DNA of 64,000 nucleotides from Xiphydria camelus (taxonomy: Eukaryota; Arthropoda; Insecta; Hymenoptera; Xiphydriidae), in contig OY783195.1 in the NCBI GenBank assembly GCA_963678675.1, positions 4,660,001 to 4,724,000 of the forward strand, read 5' to 3'. This document shows positions 12,985 through 25,463 of the stretch, piece by piece. The notes beneath the pieces were generated by a model that ran no database searches, had not been told where the DNA came from, and worked only from the letters and a program-made list of their open reading frames with translations. Every line of letters starts with the position of its first letter. The first letter of the stretch is position 1. The translations under genes and the position numbers were made by a program.

Positions 12985-13620
12985 ATGTGGTATTTATGCA
13001 AGAAACGAGCAAAGATGAAATTTGGAATGATGTACCAATATGGATACAAATTTGATGGCTTTTTTTGGCTAATTTCCATGGGCACGATTTCTCGTTATTG
13101 CTCCATCATGTTGCCACGATTAGAGAGAGGTAAATTAGTTTTTCTAGATTGCCATTATATTTTATATTATGAATAAATGAATATATAATTGACCATCATT
13201 CATCTAAATATCTCATATGGTATAATTTAGATGGTGTCGATAAATCTACTAAATTTGGAACGGTCTGGATTCTATATTTTATGTCCATACGATTATTCAT
13301 TAAAAAAAACTCACCCTACTGTTTTTCCACGAAGGTAGTAACATTGAGGTAAATTGGAATTTCTAGACTATCGTTGTATTTTATATTAAGAATAAACGGA
13401 TTTGTAATAGAATAAATGTTTAATTTATTATAATATATCATTTATGATATTCTAGAATCGAGCAAAGGTGATATTTTTGCGGACGATGTATCAATGGACG
13501 ACACAATGTGATGATACTGGATTCTACACTGAATGTCCACACATGATTTCTCGTAAAAAAATTGTCCCATCGACTTACAACGAAGCCATTGGTGTTCAGG
13601 GGTAGGTACATTTTTTATTT
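12985..13620. repeat. Degenerate tandem repeat, about three units of roughly 220 bp
   Basis: Anchor pairs show the repetition: GAGGTAAATTAGTTTTTCTA near 13127 and GAGGTAAATTGGAATTTCTA near 13347; CGAGCAAAGATGA near 13006 and CGAGCAAAGGTGA near 13458; a GGATTCTA...TGTCCA pair near 13267 and 13517. Units differ by many substitutions and small indels, so the array is old. Confidence 0.55.
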
Positions 13621-16600
13621 CGTCTTAGAAAACTTGGAAAATTTAGATAATTTTATTTTTCTATCCTACCAGACCGCATAAGCGCGAAACTTGAACCGCA
13701 ACGCGAAGCTCTGCCTGGATAATATTATATTTCCAAGCTTCCATGCGCGCGGAGAGAAATCAAAAGCTATTCAAATCTCGGTTACCTCCGATCGAAGCCG
13801 ATAATTTCGCCACGCGAATTCAATTTAAGTTCACAAAGGCAAACCTAATAATTCCGTTCTATCTAATTTCCACACATCACGAACAAACCCGGTCGCTTGA
13901 TTTTGATGGCCGTCAAGCATCACTGTAACAACGTCCCTTTTTCATCGGAAGGGCTGAGATTGCTCGTGTTCCGAATGAGTTTTTTGTTTCATTTCGATCA
14001 AACGATTAATCGAAGTGCGCTGGTCATTCAGTCGATTAATCTCAGACCTTCCAGACGTAGGATTTGGGGGTGAGATACGCAGAACTTGGCCAATGTTCCT
14101 GCTAATGCCAAAAGAAAAGTTTGAGAACTGCTATTCTGGATCCGTCCATATATAGGGAAACGTTTCTCCTTGAACCTAGTCTAGAGTCCGGTAGAACGCG
14201 ATAGATATACACAGACGCGGCCGACTTGTGAGTCGTATACTTCGCGTGACGCAGAGTATACGATTCGCGAACGTACGCGAATTCGTAATTTTTTGGCGAG
14301 AGTCTATTCCGTCGTTCAGAGTTTAGTTTCGCGTCGCCTATCGATCGGAAGGGAAGCGACGCGTACAGATCTCCGTCTGGGAGAAATTGGTCGATATCAG
14401 AAATAGCCTGCCTACGTGAGCACGCGCGATATACATAGCAATACCGCGATTTATTCGATCGCGGAGCGCGAGCAAGGTCAACGGGATTACGCACACGCGA
14501 GCGAGCGGGGTACCTACCTATCGCCGGCTAAAGTTCTCCAAAGCACACCTATGTACGTACAACGGCGCGAACGCGTGCTCGAGCCTCGGTCCGGGCATTC
14601 GTGTGCCCTCGACGCGTTACTATATACGCGTAAGTACGTACCTCGTATACGCGAGACGCAGAGCCAGAAGGGAAAGAAAAGAACGCCTTCGGGGCACGGT
14701 CGACCGTGATCCAACGAGATGAACTGAAATCGATTCGATATACGACGATGGTGCGAAGCGTGGAACGTGGGCTGGAAACTGTATCGAAGTCGAGATACGC
14801 GCACACGCGCGCGCGGCATCCGCTCTTACTCGCGCTCGTGTATACGCAGCGAGTGATTTACACCGTGACTCGAAGCCTGCTCTAAAAGTTCCGCGCGTTG
14901 TTTTTCATTTATCCCCGTAGGTGCGTCGAGATATCCCGAGGGCGTGCCTCGTCGTAGTTACGCGCGCATACCACACGTGTCGGACGTGTGGATATGGGCT
15001 TTTCATTCGTCTTTCGCTCTCTCGATTCGCACAGGGTCGCGGCTGCTTCGGGATGAGACTTTCATCTGCGAGATTTTCGCGACGTCCCGGGTCGAAATTC
15101 GGACCCTCTGCTTTAGGACCTCAAGATCCTGCCGTTCAGTAGGACATACGCGGATATAAAGAGGACTTTTTTGTACTGAATTTATGTCCTATTTAATACC
15201 TCAAAAGAGAGTGGCAGATATTTCCAATTCTTTTACTTAAAGGATTTAAAAAGGCATACTTAGAACCTATAATAATCCTCCAGATCCGACATGGAGAAAA
15301 GAGGCATATACCGTGCAAATATGAGAAAATTGAATATAGGATGATATGCTACGTAGCCCTGTCTATAGACTGTAGAAGCATACGGCGTCCTAGGGTCGTC
15401 GGTCGATACGGTATTTGATTAGAAATAAATTTTTCACATTTCAAAATTCAATTTGTAATTTGTGTGACATATTCAATATCACTTGGAACAGAAAAGGTCC
15501 GAAAAAATAATTATTCACCGAGTTATAAGCGCATTTCTCTCTGCTGAATTATGACGTCATTGACGAGCCATGAGAGATGCACTTATGCTAAGCAGAGAGT
15601 TCGAGAGAAATAGATTTACTAAACAATGACGTATGCTGCATTTCTAAATATCGTTTTCCGGCTCACAGATGAGACCGAAAATGAATAATGAAAAAATACG
15701 GGGTTGATAATTTTGTACAATTTTTTCGAATCATCAATAATAAAAAATCAGTCAACTACCCTGTTGCGTATACTCTTAAAGTCTACACAGCACTACACAG
15801 AATATTGTCTTACGATCAGCTTCCTCATATAATTGCACGGTCCTCATACACACTATCAATTCACCAAATTAACGCACACTATTTTTTGAATGTAGCGGTA
15901 TCATTTTAGAAATAAAAAACCACACGAGAGATGCAAATTTGATTTAATATACTTCGTCTATAATCGGTTTTGATGTTTATGACAGAGAAATGTGTCCTGT
16001 TATTACGCCGTTACCAGGTAAATGAAGCCAAACGAACCTAAGTTAAGTTTCGTGTCCACGATGTACTTCCTAATAGTATAGCGAGAGGTCTTGGAGGTTC
16101 AGGATAGGTTGTATACGTAATAACAAAAATTCGTAGGAAGCAGAGGCTCATGAGAGAGTAAAAGTCGAGAAACGTGGGCCTCGAAGGTCCATAAGAGATC
16201 TAAAAAGGTTCTACTTAGAATCAAAAAGGTTTAAAGTGGGTTCCGAATTTCGACTCGGGGTGTTAGATGATACGATGGGCCATTGAGATTACAGATCGAC
16301 TCCAACGAGGCATATTTCTTTGAATCACACGCGCATACTCGAGATGCATAGATTGACGACCAATCAGAAATACGTGAGAAGCCTCGCGGCTTCTCGTGTT
16401 TCGTCATCACGTCCCGCGCATAACTATACATATGGGTCATGGATCATCCGCGTATGACGTTGATCATTCGAGCTCCAAGCGCGCGCAACGCCTATGCTCG
16501 TCGCAAGCGTGATACGCATCGAAGCTTTGCATCATCGCGTTCGTGAGGGATGAAACGTCGGTATGATAACGATGCGCAATCGATTTGACGAGGTTAGATT

Positions 16601-16980
16601 TAATTACCACTGTAATTAGTTCGTGACCGCGTATCACTGAAGTCGCTACGTACACCAAGGCACGGCCGGGCCGCAGGTTTCGCTAATTACAAGCCTCTAA
16701 CTTTCAAACTAGCTTAACGACGCGCCGGAATAATCCGCAGTACGCTCGATGAACCTGTTGCCCGTAAATCCCATTTTTCAACTTTCGCTTTCCTCCGACG
16801 CACTTTAACGTTCAGCCGACGCCGACGGACGTTCGGTCGTGTGGAATGAGGAACTTGCATGATTTCTTTTTACTGGCTTAACAAATAGAGTAAAAAATTA
16901 CAATTTCAACGGTATATAAACTTATGGTGTTAACATGTCGGATACCTTCACAAATTTGAGTTAAAAATGTAGCGTTTGAC
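13621..16980. other. No gene recognised; CpG-rich block at 14.1-15.1 kb
   Basis: From 14100 to 15140 the DNA is rich in CG, TATACGCG and TACGTAC. Overlapping frames of 70-130 codons on both strands follow from scarce stop codons and have no recognised domain. The rest is AT-rich with no clear repeat pair. A CpG-rich promoter or 5' exon is possible. Confidence 0.35.
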
Positions 16981-17010
16981 AGAGCCGCGCAAACAGCGAG
17001 GAGCAATATG

Positions 17011-17202
17011 TGACGTCACGCAACAGTAAAAGCGCTCTCGGCCAATCATACCGCGTTCTAGGGCGGGGCGTAGTTAGGAGCGCTCGACAGTCATTGGTTG
17101 AAATTGAGATTTATAGCCAATGATCATCGAATGTGTGACGTCACGGAACAGTAAAAGCGTCTAGGCCAATCATACTGCGTTCTAGGTCGGGGCGTGGTTC
17201 AG
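17011..17202. promoter_or_regulatory. Duplicated CRE / CCAAT / GC-box module
   Basis: Seen: palindromic CRE sites TGACGTCA at 17011-17018 and 17136-17143; CCAAT boxes at 17042, 17117 and 17166 plus a reverse one (ATTGG) at 17093; GC-box-like GGGCGGGGCG at 17061 and CGGGGCGTGG at 17188. The order CRE, AACAGTAAAAGCG, GGCCAATCATAC, GCGTTCTAGG, GC box occurs twice, 125 bp apart, as a direct repeat. These are known binding sites of CREB/ATF, NF-Y and Sp/KLF factors. The spacing suggests a promoter or enhancer unit. The target gene is unknown; a duplicated transposon piece is the main alternative. Confidence 0.5.
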
Positions 17203-17893
17203 ACGTTTAAAGCACGATTAATTCATTCTTTTTCTCTAATATAGTTACATATTATTAAAAGATACAGTGCTGCCTGGTTTTTGTAACACGATAGCTTCAT
17301 TCAGTAAAATTTTCAAGGAGAAAGAAATTTCATGCAAATTCCTCATTGTATTCGCTGTGGTTGCTCGTGTTGAAATTACGGGTTTTTCAAATCGTTAGTT
17401 TCTATTATGTAGACTTGTAGATTTTACAGCGGTACTATTCCGTTCGGTGCATTTCATGATGCTTATTTCGACGTATCCTGAGCTTCTTGCTTCGGAATGA
17501 AACGAGTGGGAGCCGTGAAACACGGATGCGTTGGAACGAATGCGGATCGTAGTTTTTACCTTAGACTCGAGAGCTGGCTCGTCGAGAATGAGTCATAGAA
17601 TGGACCACGAATGTATAGAATATATACGTAGTTCTTCTTTCGCTTTTTCTCCCTTATTCATTTGTGGCTTTGATGGAAGCGTCGTCCAGTTTTAATTGCG
17701 AGTACGAAGAGCCGAGGTGAAAGTTCCTCCCGTCTTCGGTGCACAAAGGGCGGTGGAATTTGTCCTCGAACCTCTCTGTATTTTGTATCGTCTAGCGAAT
17801 CAGGGCAGGCTCGACGAGGTTCCGTGAGATTTAGGATAGATTATTTTTCTCCACTTTTCAATTCGCGCGATAACGACGGATTTTACGAGTATA

Positions 17894-18132
17894 CAATGAG
17901 AAAAATAATTAGGTTAACATGACAAAATGCATCTGGTTAAACGCGTTTAGTTATTCTAGTCAAAATGCTGCTCAGTTCAACCAAATATCAAGTTATTCTA
18001 ACCAAATGTTCAGTTATTCTAACCAGAAAGTGGCCAATTTAATCAGACAGATGGAGAATCCATATTTCACCAAACAGTTTGGTCATCTTCTCCATGATTC
18101 TAGTTAAATTGACCAAGTTATTTTTCTCATTG
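17894..18132. mobile_element. MITE of the TTATTCTAACCAAA family, copy 1
   Basis: Terminal inverted repeats CAATGAGAAAAATAA and TTATTTTTCTCATTG, followed inside by GGTTAACATGAC-like sequence and its complement. The interior holds several imperfect repeats of AGTTATTCTAACCAAA. A second copy lies at 40128-40365 with about the same length, so this is a dispersed family. Confidence 0.8.
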
Positions 18133-18564
18133 TCAGTGTAAGAAAGATATCGCGGTGGATGATTTTTTTTTTTCGTTATTCGGGGCTGCGTCTTTCTCTT
18201 CGATCCGTACCGCGTACAGTTGTCAATAAGCACCGGATGCGACGGTCTGTCTCGATGAAATAGTTGAGCTCCGCACTAAAGAAACTAGTTTCGAACGCCA
18301 GGTGGTGACAAGACATTCTAGACGCAGGAATACTGGGGCAGTTCGTTTTAATTAAACCGCGTTGCGCCGTGATACAGTTCCAGAAATACGTAACTTTGCG
18401 AGCATCCAATTACGATACCGGTGCGACGAGTGAGTCGTATTGAAATTATTAATGGTGACTGCTTAAGAAATTTTATCGAGGAAATTACTTCTTAACTATT
18501 GCCGGTTCTTGAACAAAAAATGGAGGCATTATTCGGATTATAATTCGTTCGGACGCGCGCTGCG

Positions 18565-19286
18565 CACTGTTAAAAATGTTTGTAAAATTACAACACTAAT
18601 ACACAAAAGTATCGTAAAATTACAAATCAATGTACCTATATTGAAAATTATTAATACAATTATATCTTAAATTTAATGTAAATATTGTTATTTTCTCATA
18701 CATTCTTAAAATTATAATCGAAGTTTGTAATTTTCAGAACTTCATACTTTAAAATTAAGAATATTCTTAATTTTTTAAAGTAAGTATCCAGTTTTCAAAT
18801 ACATTGTTAAAATTACAAAACGTGTTTTTGAAAATTATAAGAATTTATATTGGTTTTACAATACGAGATATTTTAAAATTACATCCTCGTGCATCAATAT
18901 TACAATGTGGTGCATTAAAGTTATCAATGTTATACGAAGATGAGGAAATGTAAGGCGAGCGAGCAGATGATGGTTCTGAAGGCATGCAAAGTCGATAGTC
19001 ATCATGCAGTTTGTGCAATGGCATATAGAGTATAAGACTTTTGACTTTGCATGCGTCCATACCATTATCGCGTAGCTAAGCTCATTCGTATTAAGTTGCG
19101 TATTGAAAATTAAGAAGCGTGTATTAAATTTACAAACTAGTTTTTGAAAGTTTCAAGCAAATATTAATTTACAAGAAATATTTCCAAATTTTAATACAAA
19201 TGTATCGTAATTTTAATACACATCTGTGTATGATAAAAACTTCCTACACATTTGTATTAATTTTACCACAGCTATTTTTTACAGTG
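18565..19286. mobile_element. Non-autonomous element with CACTGTTAAAAAT ends
   Basis: Ends are CACTGTTAAAAATGTTTGTA at 18565 and an imperfect complement ending TATTTTTTACAGTG at 19286. The interior is very AT-rich, full of TTGTAAAATTA-type repeats in both orientations, and non-coding. The flanks do not show a clear target duplication. Confidence 0.6.
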
Positions 19287-21132
19287 CAGTCGGCTCGGTA
19301 CTTCTTACGGGTCGATTACCACGAAGTCATTAGAGTCATCCAGGTACAATGGAAATATAGACGCTGATCTAATACTCGCTCATAGACTCTCGCATCGTCA
19401 TATTTGCACGGCCGTGCTTCGGCCAGAATTACCTAAGTGACGCCGCGTACGTGTAATTATAACGAAGCGTAATTTGCTAAATAAATTGCCACGTACGAAA
19501 CGAATAATTATTTCGAAGCCCGCGGCACCGAGTCGAAGGTTAATTCGTTTCTCCGTCGAAGGAGGAAATATACTCGAGCAGCGCGAGGCTTGGCTTCGTC
19601 TCACCTGCGTTGAAACCTGATGCGGACAATAAAAATGAGAACAGGTTATACGGCACCACCCCGCAGCTAGTTTAGTCAAGCCTTATTTAAGTCTGGCTTC
19701 GTCCGGTCTGCCTCGATGTAGAATATCGTCAACTCGGAAGGAAAATGTACACTCGCGCGCTGAAACTCGAAGTCGTAAACGCGACTCCTGGTGCGTACTT
19801 CGCTTGCAGTTTGCGCTTTGCCGGGAGATCGGCGGATCTTTTATTGAAGAAAAAAAAAAGCGTCCGCAACGTCGGTCGCGTGACGACGCGCGACCGAAAG
19901 GATGCGCCGCGTATTCGACCGAGTGCACCGTGTCGCGAGTCACGCGTCGGCGAGTTTCGTCGAATCGGTAAACGAATTTCGAGGGGCTTTTGGGAGAGAA
20001 TAGGGAGTTTCGTCGCTATTTAAATATGGATACATCGCTTCATTATGTAAATTCGGGATTTTAACGTTTACATACCCGGCGGAAATAAATTATATTTCAA
20101 CCGGAGCACATTGCCTGGCTCTCCCGATTTCACAAATTGCTTCGCTAACGAGCCACGAAAGGATGTGTGCTGGTATATAAGTACGTATAAACAATTTATG
20201 GCTCAAACGCAAAGCGGAACGACTTATCTATTTTTTTCTCGCGTCACGCAAATGAAAATCTTTGGTATTACTAGCCCCGCACTCGATATATTGGGACAAT
20301 TTCTATGTCCTCTATACGGTAGCTATTTTTCGGAAAGGTTTTATCGGTATTATCTCGGCCGCACTGTACAATCCGTGCAAGCACAATGCAATCTCTATTT
20401 TCTCAGTACACATCCTCCGTGAAGTCTTGTCGCTCGTCTTTCCAAGAGCAATCTTTTCAACGCGCTTTCGTACCGGATGAAAATAAGCTCTTGGCAGTAT
20501 AGTATAGAACATGCAGCGGATGCGGTAGAGCTCGACTGCAGCGACGCGACGGTGGGAGCGTGAGAGCATTTTTGCAAAAAGATTTGCGAGCGATATCGAG
20601 AGTACACGCAGGTGGGATTGCGACTCTCGTAGATTCTCTGGAACGGGGATAAAAAATGGGTGGCACTTTCAGGAAAAAATGAGGCACTCGTTAAATTTAT
20701 TTACGAGACACATTACATTTTCTTCACGAAGAGATACACGTATTTAGGAATCTTTGGTTCGGCACAAACGAAGCGAAATAATGACTCCGCTCTAGCGCGG
20801 CGCATTGCGTGCGCGAGAGCTGTGCATTCAGCAGGGACACTGGTGCATTCGCCGGTGATATGCGGTCGGTTCTCGAGTGCACTCGCGCGTTTTCCATGCA
20901 ACGCGAGCCGATCCCTTCCTTGTATGTACGTACAGAGGAATATAAGCGCACCTAACGCGTTTCCCGGTTTCCGATACGGCCCATTGGCCGCATATTATTA
21001 ATTATACACTCGAGCCGGTAAATTGCATCTGGGATATGTTCCGGTTGCCCGGGGATGGGAGCACATGGAGATTTTTTGCCGCGCACCATTTAGCGGTGCA
21101 TCTTGTACCGAGGGGCTATTCACATACAATTT
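19287..21132. other. No gene recognised; moderately CpG-rich
   Basis: Frames up to 113 codons occur on both strands but overlap each other and show no family motif. No strong repeat was seen. Confidence 0.35.
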
Positions 21133-21530
21133 GGGTGATACCCTGATTACAAAATGTAATCGATTACAAGCGATTACCACGGCGATTACACTGACTTTAT
21201 TAGTCAATAATTACATTGATTACCACTACTTTCGAAGATGACTTCATATTACTAAATGATTTCAATGTTTACGGTGAAATTGTAATCAGTGATTACAATA
21301 CGTTAGTAATCGTTGAAATCATGTCCTCGCTCTGTCTTTCTCATTAATTAATTGCTTTGTTAATGAGCAAATCAATAAGCATGTTTTTGGTACCACTATT
21401 ATCACCATTTTATCATTTTATGCGTTACAAAACATATTATAATAAATAGAACGATCAAACAAAACTTAATTGATTACAGTGCGATTACACTTTGATTACA
21501 AAATTGAGTGACACCATGATTACGATCACG
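21133..21530. repeat. GATTAC/GTAATC-rich block, probable hAT-type relic
   Basis: The hexamer GATTAC or its complement occurs more than ten times, often as TAATCGATTAC palindromes, between GGGTGATACCCTGATTAC and a GAGTGACACC stretch. Subterminal GTAATCGATTAC repeats are common in hAT-like elements. The same core is also a homeodomain (Bicoid/Otx) half-site, so a binding cluster cannot be excluded. Confidence 0.4.
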
Positions 21531-22215
21531 AATGTGCATAGCCTCACGTCTTGTGCTCTACATTTTGCTTTTGTACTTCTGCAACCGAGCATCGCACCGT
21601 CACGGGTCGACGACGTAAGAATTATATCACTATTGCGAAAAGCGAATGACACCGTTTCTCTACCCAGCCTCGTTTGCGGCGAGGATAGCGCGTGAAATAT
21701 CCATATGTCCCGGCTTATCGGTAGGTACGTTGTACGTTCGGCCACGCCCTCAATTCGCAGCGTCACGCAGTCTGCAAAGATGCTGTTCGCCGCGGCTCTG
21801 CGTCACGCACGTAATAACGCACATACGATCGCTCTGCACGCCCAGCCAACACCGCCGCGTCGTCCCACGCGACACACTTGCCCTGGGTGTGCTTCGCGGT
21901 AGTCGCATGGACGCGCGACGGAACGATTGTTTTCCGTATAAAGGTTGATTCACACTATACGTTCCGTTTCCGTTCCATATCGGTCCCGTTCCGTTTACAT
22001 AAAATATTATGATATGAAAATAAGTGTACGTATTCACACTTTCCGCGTTCCGTTTAGATACCATTTCCGAACACTTCCGTTCAGTTTAAACGCAAACGTA
22101 TTTTTGACGGACAGACTGAAACGTGTCGGAAGCGGTAAGGATAGTGGGAACAGAGTCTTTGCGGGTCAGTTACATATTGTTTGGCGGACAGCGCGTTTGC
22201 TTTTAGTTTTGAAAT

Positions 22216-22269
22216 ATGAATGACGAGAAACTGATTGAACTGGTGAGGCAAAATCCTATCCCTCTCTGA
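22216..22269 (+). pseudogene. N-terminal stub of Harbinger MADF-type accessory protein
   Basis: ATG then NDEKLIELVRQNP, the typical start of a MADF domain, then a shift and a stop after 17 codons. In intact elements this protein runs about 200-400 residues and aids the transposase. The break lies at the deletion point. Confidence rests on the motif and the transposon ends around it. Confidence 0.6.
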
Positions 22270-22439
22270 AGGAGTGCTAACGATACATTACTCGCAGGAT
22301 CGACTTTCCTCAACAGCTACCGTTTCTTCATCATTATAGGGGAGCGAGAGGTCACAATGATCTCGCGCGTTCTAGATCTCCCTCGACTTCTATTCGTCCA
22401 TATAATGTAACATATTCTCCATCAATATTTCTTTTTTTT

Positions 22440-22552
22440 TTTAACATTTCATGGACCCAAAATCTTTATTTTTTTCTTTTTAAGCAAGCTTTTTCATCTA
22501 ACGTAATAGCAGCTATGATTAGGTTTTCATCGGACCACATTTTAACACTATT
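22440..22552 (-). pseudogene. N-terminal stub of Harbinger transposase
   Basis: From an ATG near 22552 on the - strand the frame reads MWSDENLIIAAITLDE followed by a Lys/Arg-rich stretch, which matches how PIF/Harbinger DDE transposases begin. It then stops in an A/T run. None of the DDE catalytic domain remains. Confidence 0.55.
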
Positions 22553-22689
22553 GCATACAACACCCACTATTTTGATGGAAAGGAAACTGAACACTGACGG
22601 AAAAATGTGAACAGAGACTAGAATTTTACTGAACGTATATGGAACGGTTATGGAACGGAAACGGAACGTATAGTGAGAATCAACCTTAA

Positions 22690-23691
22690 ACCGGCTCAAC
22701 GCTTACGGGGCAGTCGCCCGTCAGATTCTTACGTTACGAGGCATTAAATCGCGATTATTTTCGTGCGGATAACGAGGAGGATGTTGGCGACCACGAATTT
22801 AGATCCTCCAGGATGTCGCGGCTCGCGGCGAGGAAAAATAACGCTCTTTTTACGCTGGAAATAACATTGGCGGAATCGACTAAAAGTCGGACGTCTCACA
22901 CGTGAAATCAGACATTTGATCGCTTCGAGCGAGTCGTAGCGGTTGAGATTGGGAAAACTCATTTGGAACGAGTAATTTTTAGCCTCGGACGTTTCGAAAT
23001 GGTCCGAAGGCGTTTCGACGCGCACACTCACCATTTCGTCACCCACAAAGGACGCTCGTTCCGGGTTCTCGTCCTACGTGATTAGCTGCGCGCCGCTTCC
23101 GTGCATCGATAACGCAATAGGTCGAGTCGATCTCTGCGCTTTTTGCCGCGAGAATTCCTCCGCGCTCTTCTGTGTCGCCGTTCATACGTATGCGGCAGTA
23201 TGAATAGGCACGCGTTGTACACAAAATCACTCGTCGCATTTCGATCTGCGTCAAAGGATGCTGTCGACGTGGACCGAGAAGACCACAGAGATAACGAGAT
23301 GTAATCGTGATTGAAGCCGATCGGAATGGTGCCGCTACAGGGAAGCACCGTATGAATGCTACGCACACCACTGAAAGTAGACGAAGGAATTTAGATTGCC
23401 CCAATTCAACGTCTTTTCTTCCGCGTGGGATAATGGGGCAAAGTAGCAAATTGAACTGACGTCGTTACGTAAACTCAATGTTCTCTTTTGACCGATCTGA
23501 CCCGTGCCACGTGCAGTGATGCTTCTACGGTAGATTTCACTCGTGACTAGTGACAATATGCTTTTCTTTCATTTTATCAGATTACGTCAATTTTTCTTAC
23601 AGAGATCTACATTCGATTAATTTACTTTTCCGGTTTCGGTTGTTCTGTGTGATTTTCGAAATTTTTCAATTACATCGGACGCTTATACTTA
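22690..23691. other. No gene recognised
   Basis: Frames of 94-136 codons on the - strand (23039-23449) overlap in two registers and have no recognised motif. No repeat pair was seen. Confidence 0.3.
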
Positions 23692-23942
23692 CACGGCGAA
23701 AACGAATTAGTGGGATCTATTGAAATTTACTTATCGGGTCGCGAGTCATTGTGTATTTATATCAATGACATTTTTTAATACATCAATCAGATATCTCTTT
23801 CGTACAATCATGTGGAATGGCATGTGATTGCAAGGAAGAAATATCGAATTAATGTGAAAAACGATCTAATTCGTGTAAATAAATAATTATTCGCGAGCCT
23901 GAAAGTAAGTTTTAGCAGATCCAACTAATTCTTTTTCTCCGT
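23692..23942. mobile_element. TA-type MITE family (AACTAATTC ends), intact copy
   Basis: Flanked by TA (23690-23691 and 23943-23944). Ends are CACGGCGAAAACGAATTAGT and the complement of ACTAATTCTTTTTCTCCGTG. The interior holds a second inverted pair (ATCAATCAGATATCTC-type and GAAGAAATATC). It aligns along its length with 25464-26241, which carries an extra insertion. Confidence 0.85.
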
Positions 23943-25206
23943 GTACGTTTGGAATTTTCAAATTGAATATCTTCGTCGAGCTTCGTCAATGGAAACAACT
24001 TTACACGGATATAGTATAGGCGCTAACTTTCCGAGCGTATAATATGGGTTGGTCTAAAATAACAAGCGCGTTTTACCGCTATCGTTCCCCGCGGGAGTTC
24101 TCATGCAAGTTGCATGCGACCGCGACACTAGTTGCTAGACGCACGTTATATATCTGCATCGCGTTATCATTCGACGCTCCTTCCGCAAAGACCCGCGCGC
24201 GCGTGTCCTGATTTTGAATTAAACATTACCACCGCGCGGATTATACGCGCTGGCGCTGCTTCGTTTTTAGAGCGAGTGCAATTTTTTTTTCTCGCGCAAC
24301 AGGGATGCAGTTGTATAAAGGACGAAAGTCCGAGCGATCGAGGTACCGTAATTTTCGATGGAAATTCCACCGTTTAAGAATACCGACAAGAGCAGAGAGA
24401 GCTGGAACTTTATACAATTTTTCGTTCCAGTATTTCCCGTGACAGCGAAAAAAGGCACTCGACTCACGCTAATGAGTGGCCACTCGCATTAGGTACATAC
24501 GTCGTCGGAATAGGAACGATGTGTAGGACGTAATCTAATTGCACTAATTAGAGGGGAAAAAGGTGAAGTGAATCACGCGCGCGGTGGCCAAGTTTCTCTT
24601 TCATTTTTTGTTTTCTCGTTTATTTAATCATTAGACGGGTGAATCTCAACGCCACCTTCTTTCGAACAAAGCTCTTTGTGCGCCGCTATGCAAAAACTGT
24701 AAATACTACTCAAAAATATGGGTACTGTGCGTAAAAGAGACCAGTTTTCATACGTTCGTTTGATGACCTAATTTCAAGATCTTTTCTCGCTTCGAGGACG
24801 TTGCAAATTCCAAGTTCGAAGTACGATATTCAGCTGTATATGTATTAACCGCACGGACAACGTTATTTCATTCCCCTGATTGCTTATCGTCCGAATGTGT
24901 GCAGGTCTCGTACAGCGGACTCTAACGCGCGTGTCGTATATAATTTCACTAATTAGATTGTCAGGCATTAACGCGAGCCGCGGAAGATATCGAGCTTGTC
25001 CACTATTTATTTTCTTTATCATTTATTTATTCACTGCAAAACCCCGTTAAGAGACGTCCCAACTCCACCCTTCTACGAACGACTTATCCATATATAGCCT
25101 ATCGTATATAAGTTCCTTCGCGATGATATAAAAAAGGAGGATATTACCGCGTCCCGTAGTGCTATTGAAAATGGCAGAGCGACTCGGTGGCTCCGGCGCG
25201 GACCAC

Positions 25207-25228
25207 CGCGCGCGCGCGCGCGCGCGCG
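25207..25228. repeat. (CG)n microsatellite
   Basis: Eleven CG dinucleotides in a row, able to adopt Z-DNA form. Such runs survive only where CpG methylation-driven loss is weak, consistent with an insect genome. Confidence 0.9.
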
Positions 25229-25463
25229 TACGCCGTATAATTTCGCTAATTAGAGAGTAAGACGTTAACCCGAGTCATGAAAAATGCCAAGATTATCTTC
25301 TTTTTATTTTCTCATGCATTTATTACGAGGGACTTTGCGATTCTCCCCGAACGAATTATGTGCGTATATAAAGTCGAATTTCAGTAATCTCTTTGAGCCT
25401 TTGCTTCTCCTGGGAGAAGCACGTATTTGTCTTCATTATGAATTAAACTTACTTACATCTTTA

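Larger units (their letters stand above)
21942..22686. mobile_element. PIF/Harbinger deletion derivative, 745 bp
   Basis: Seen: inverted ends AGGTTGATTCACACTATACG and its complement, more than 30 bp with one mismatch, flanked on both sides by TAA (21939-21941 and 22687-22689), the 3-bp duplication typical of PIF/Harbinger. Inside, a + frame from 22216 and a - frame from about 22552 are short N-terminal remnants of the MADF/Myb-like accessory protein and of the transposase. They point toward each other, as in intact two-gene Harbinger elements. Everything between has been lost, so the copy is non-autonomous and could move only with enzymes from elsewhere. Confidence 0.85.

Noticed and set aside
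14102..15159. Several overlapping frames of 60-130 codons on both strands
   Set aside because: CpG-rich composition with scarce stops; no domain, no conserved start, antisense overlap.
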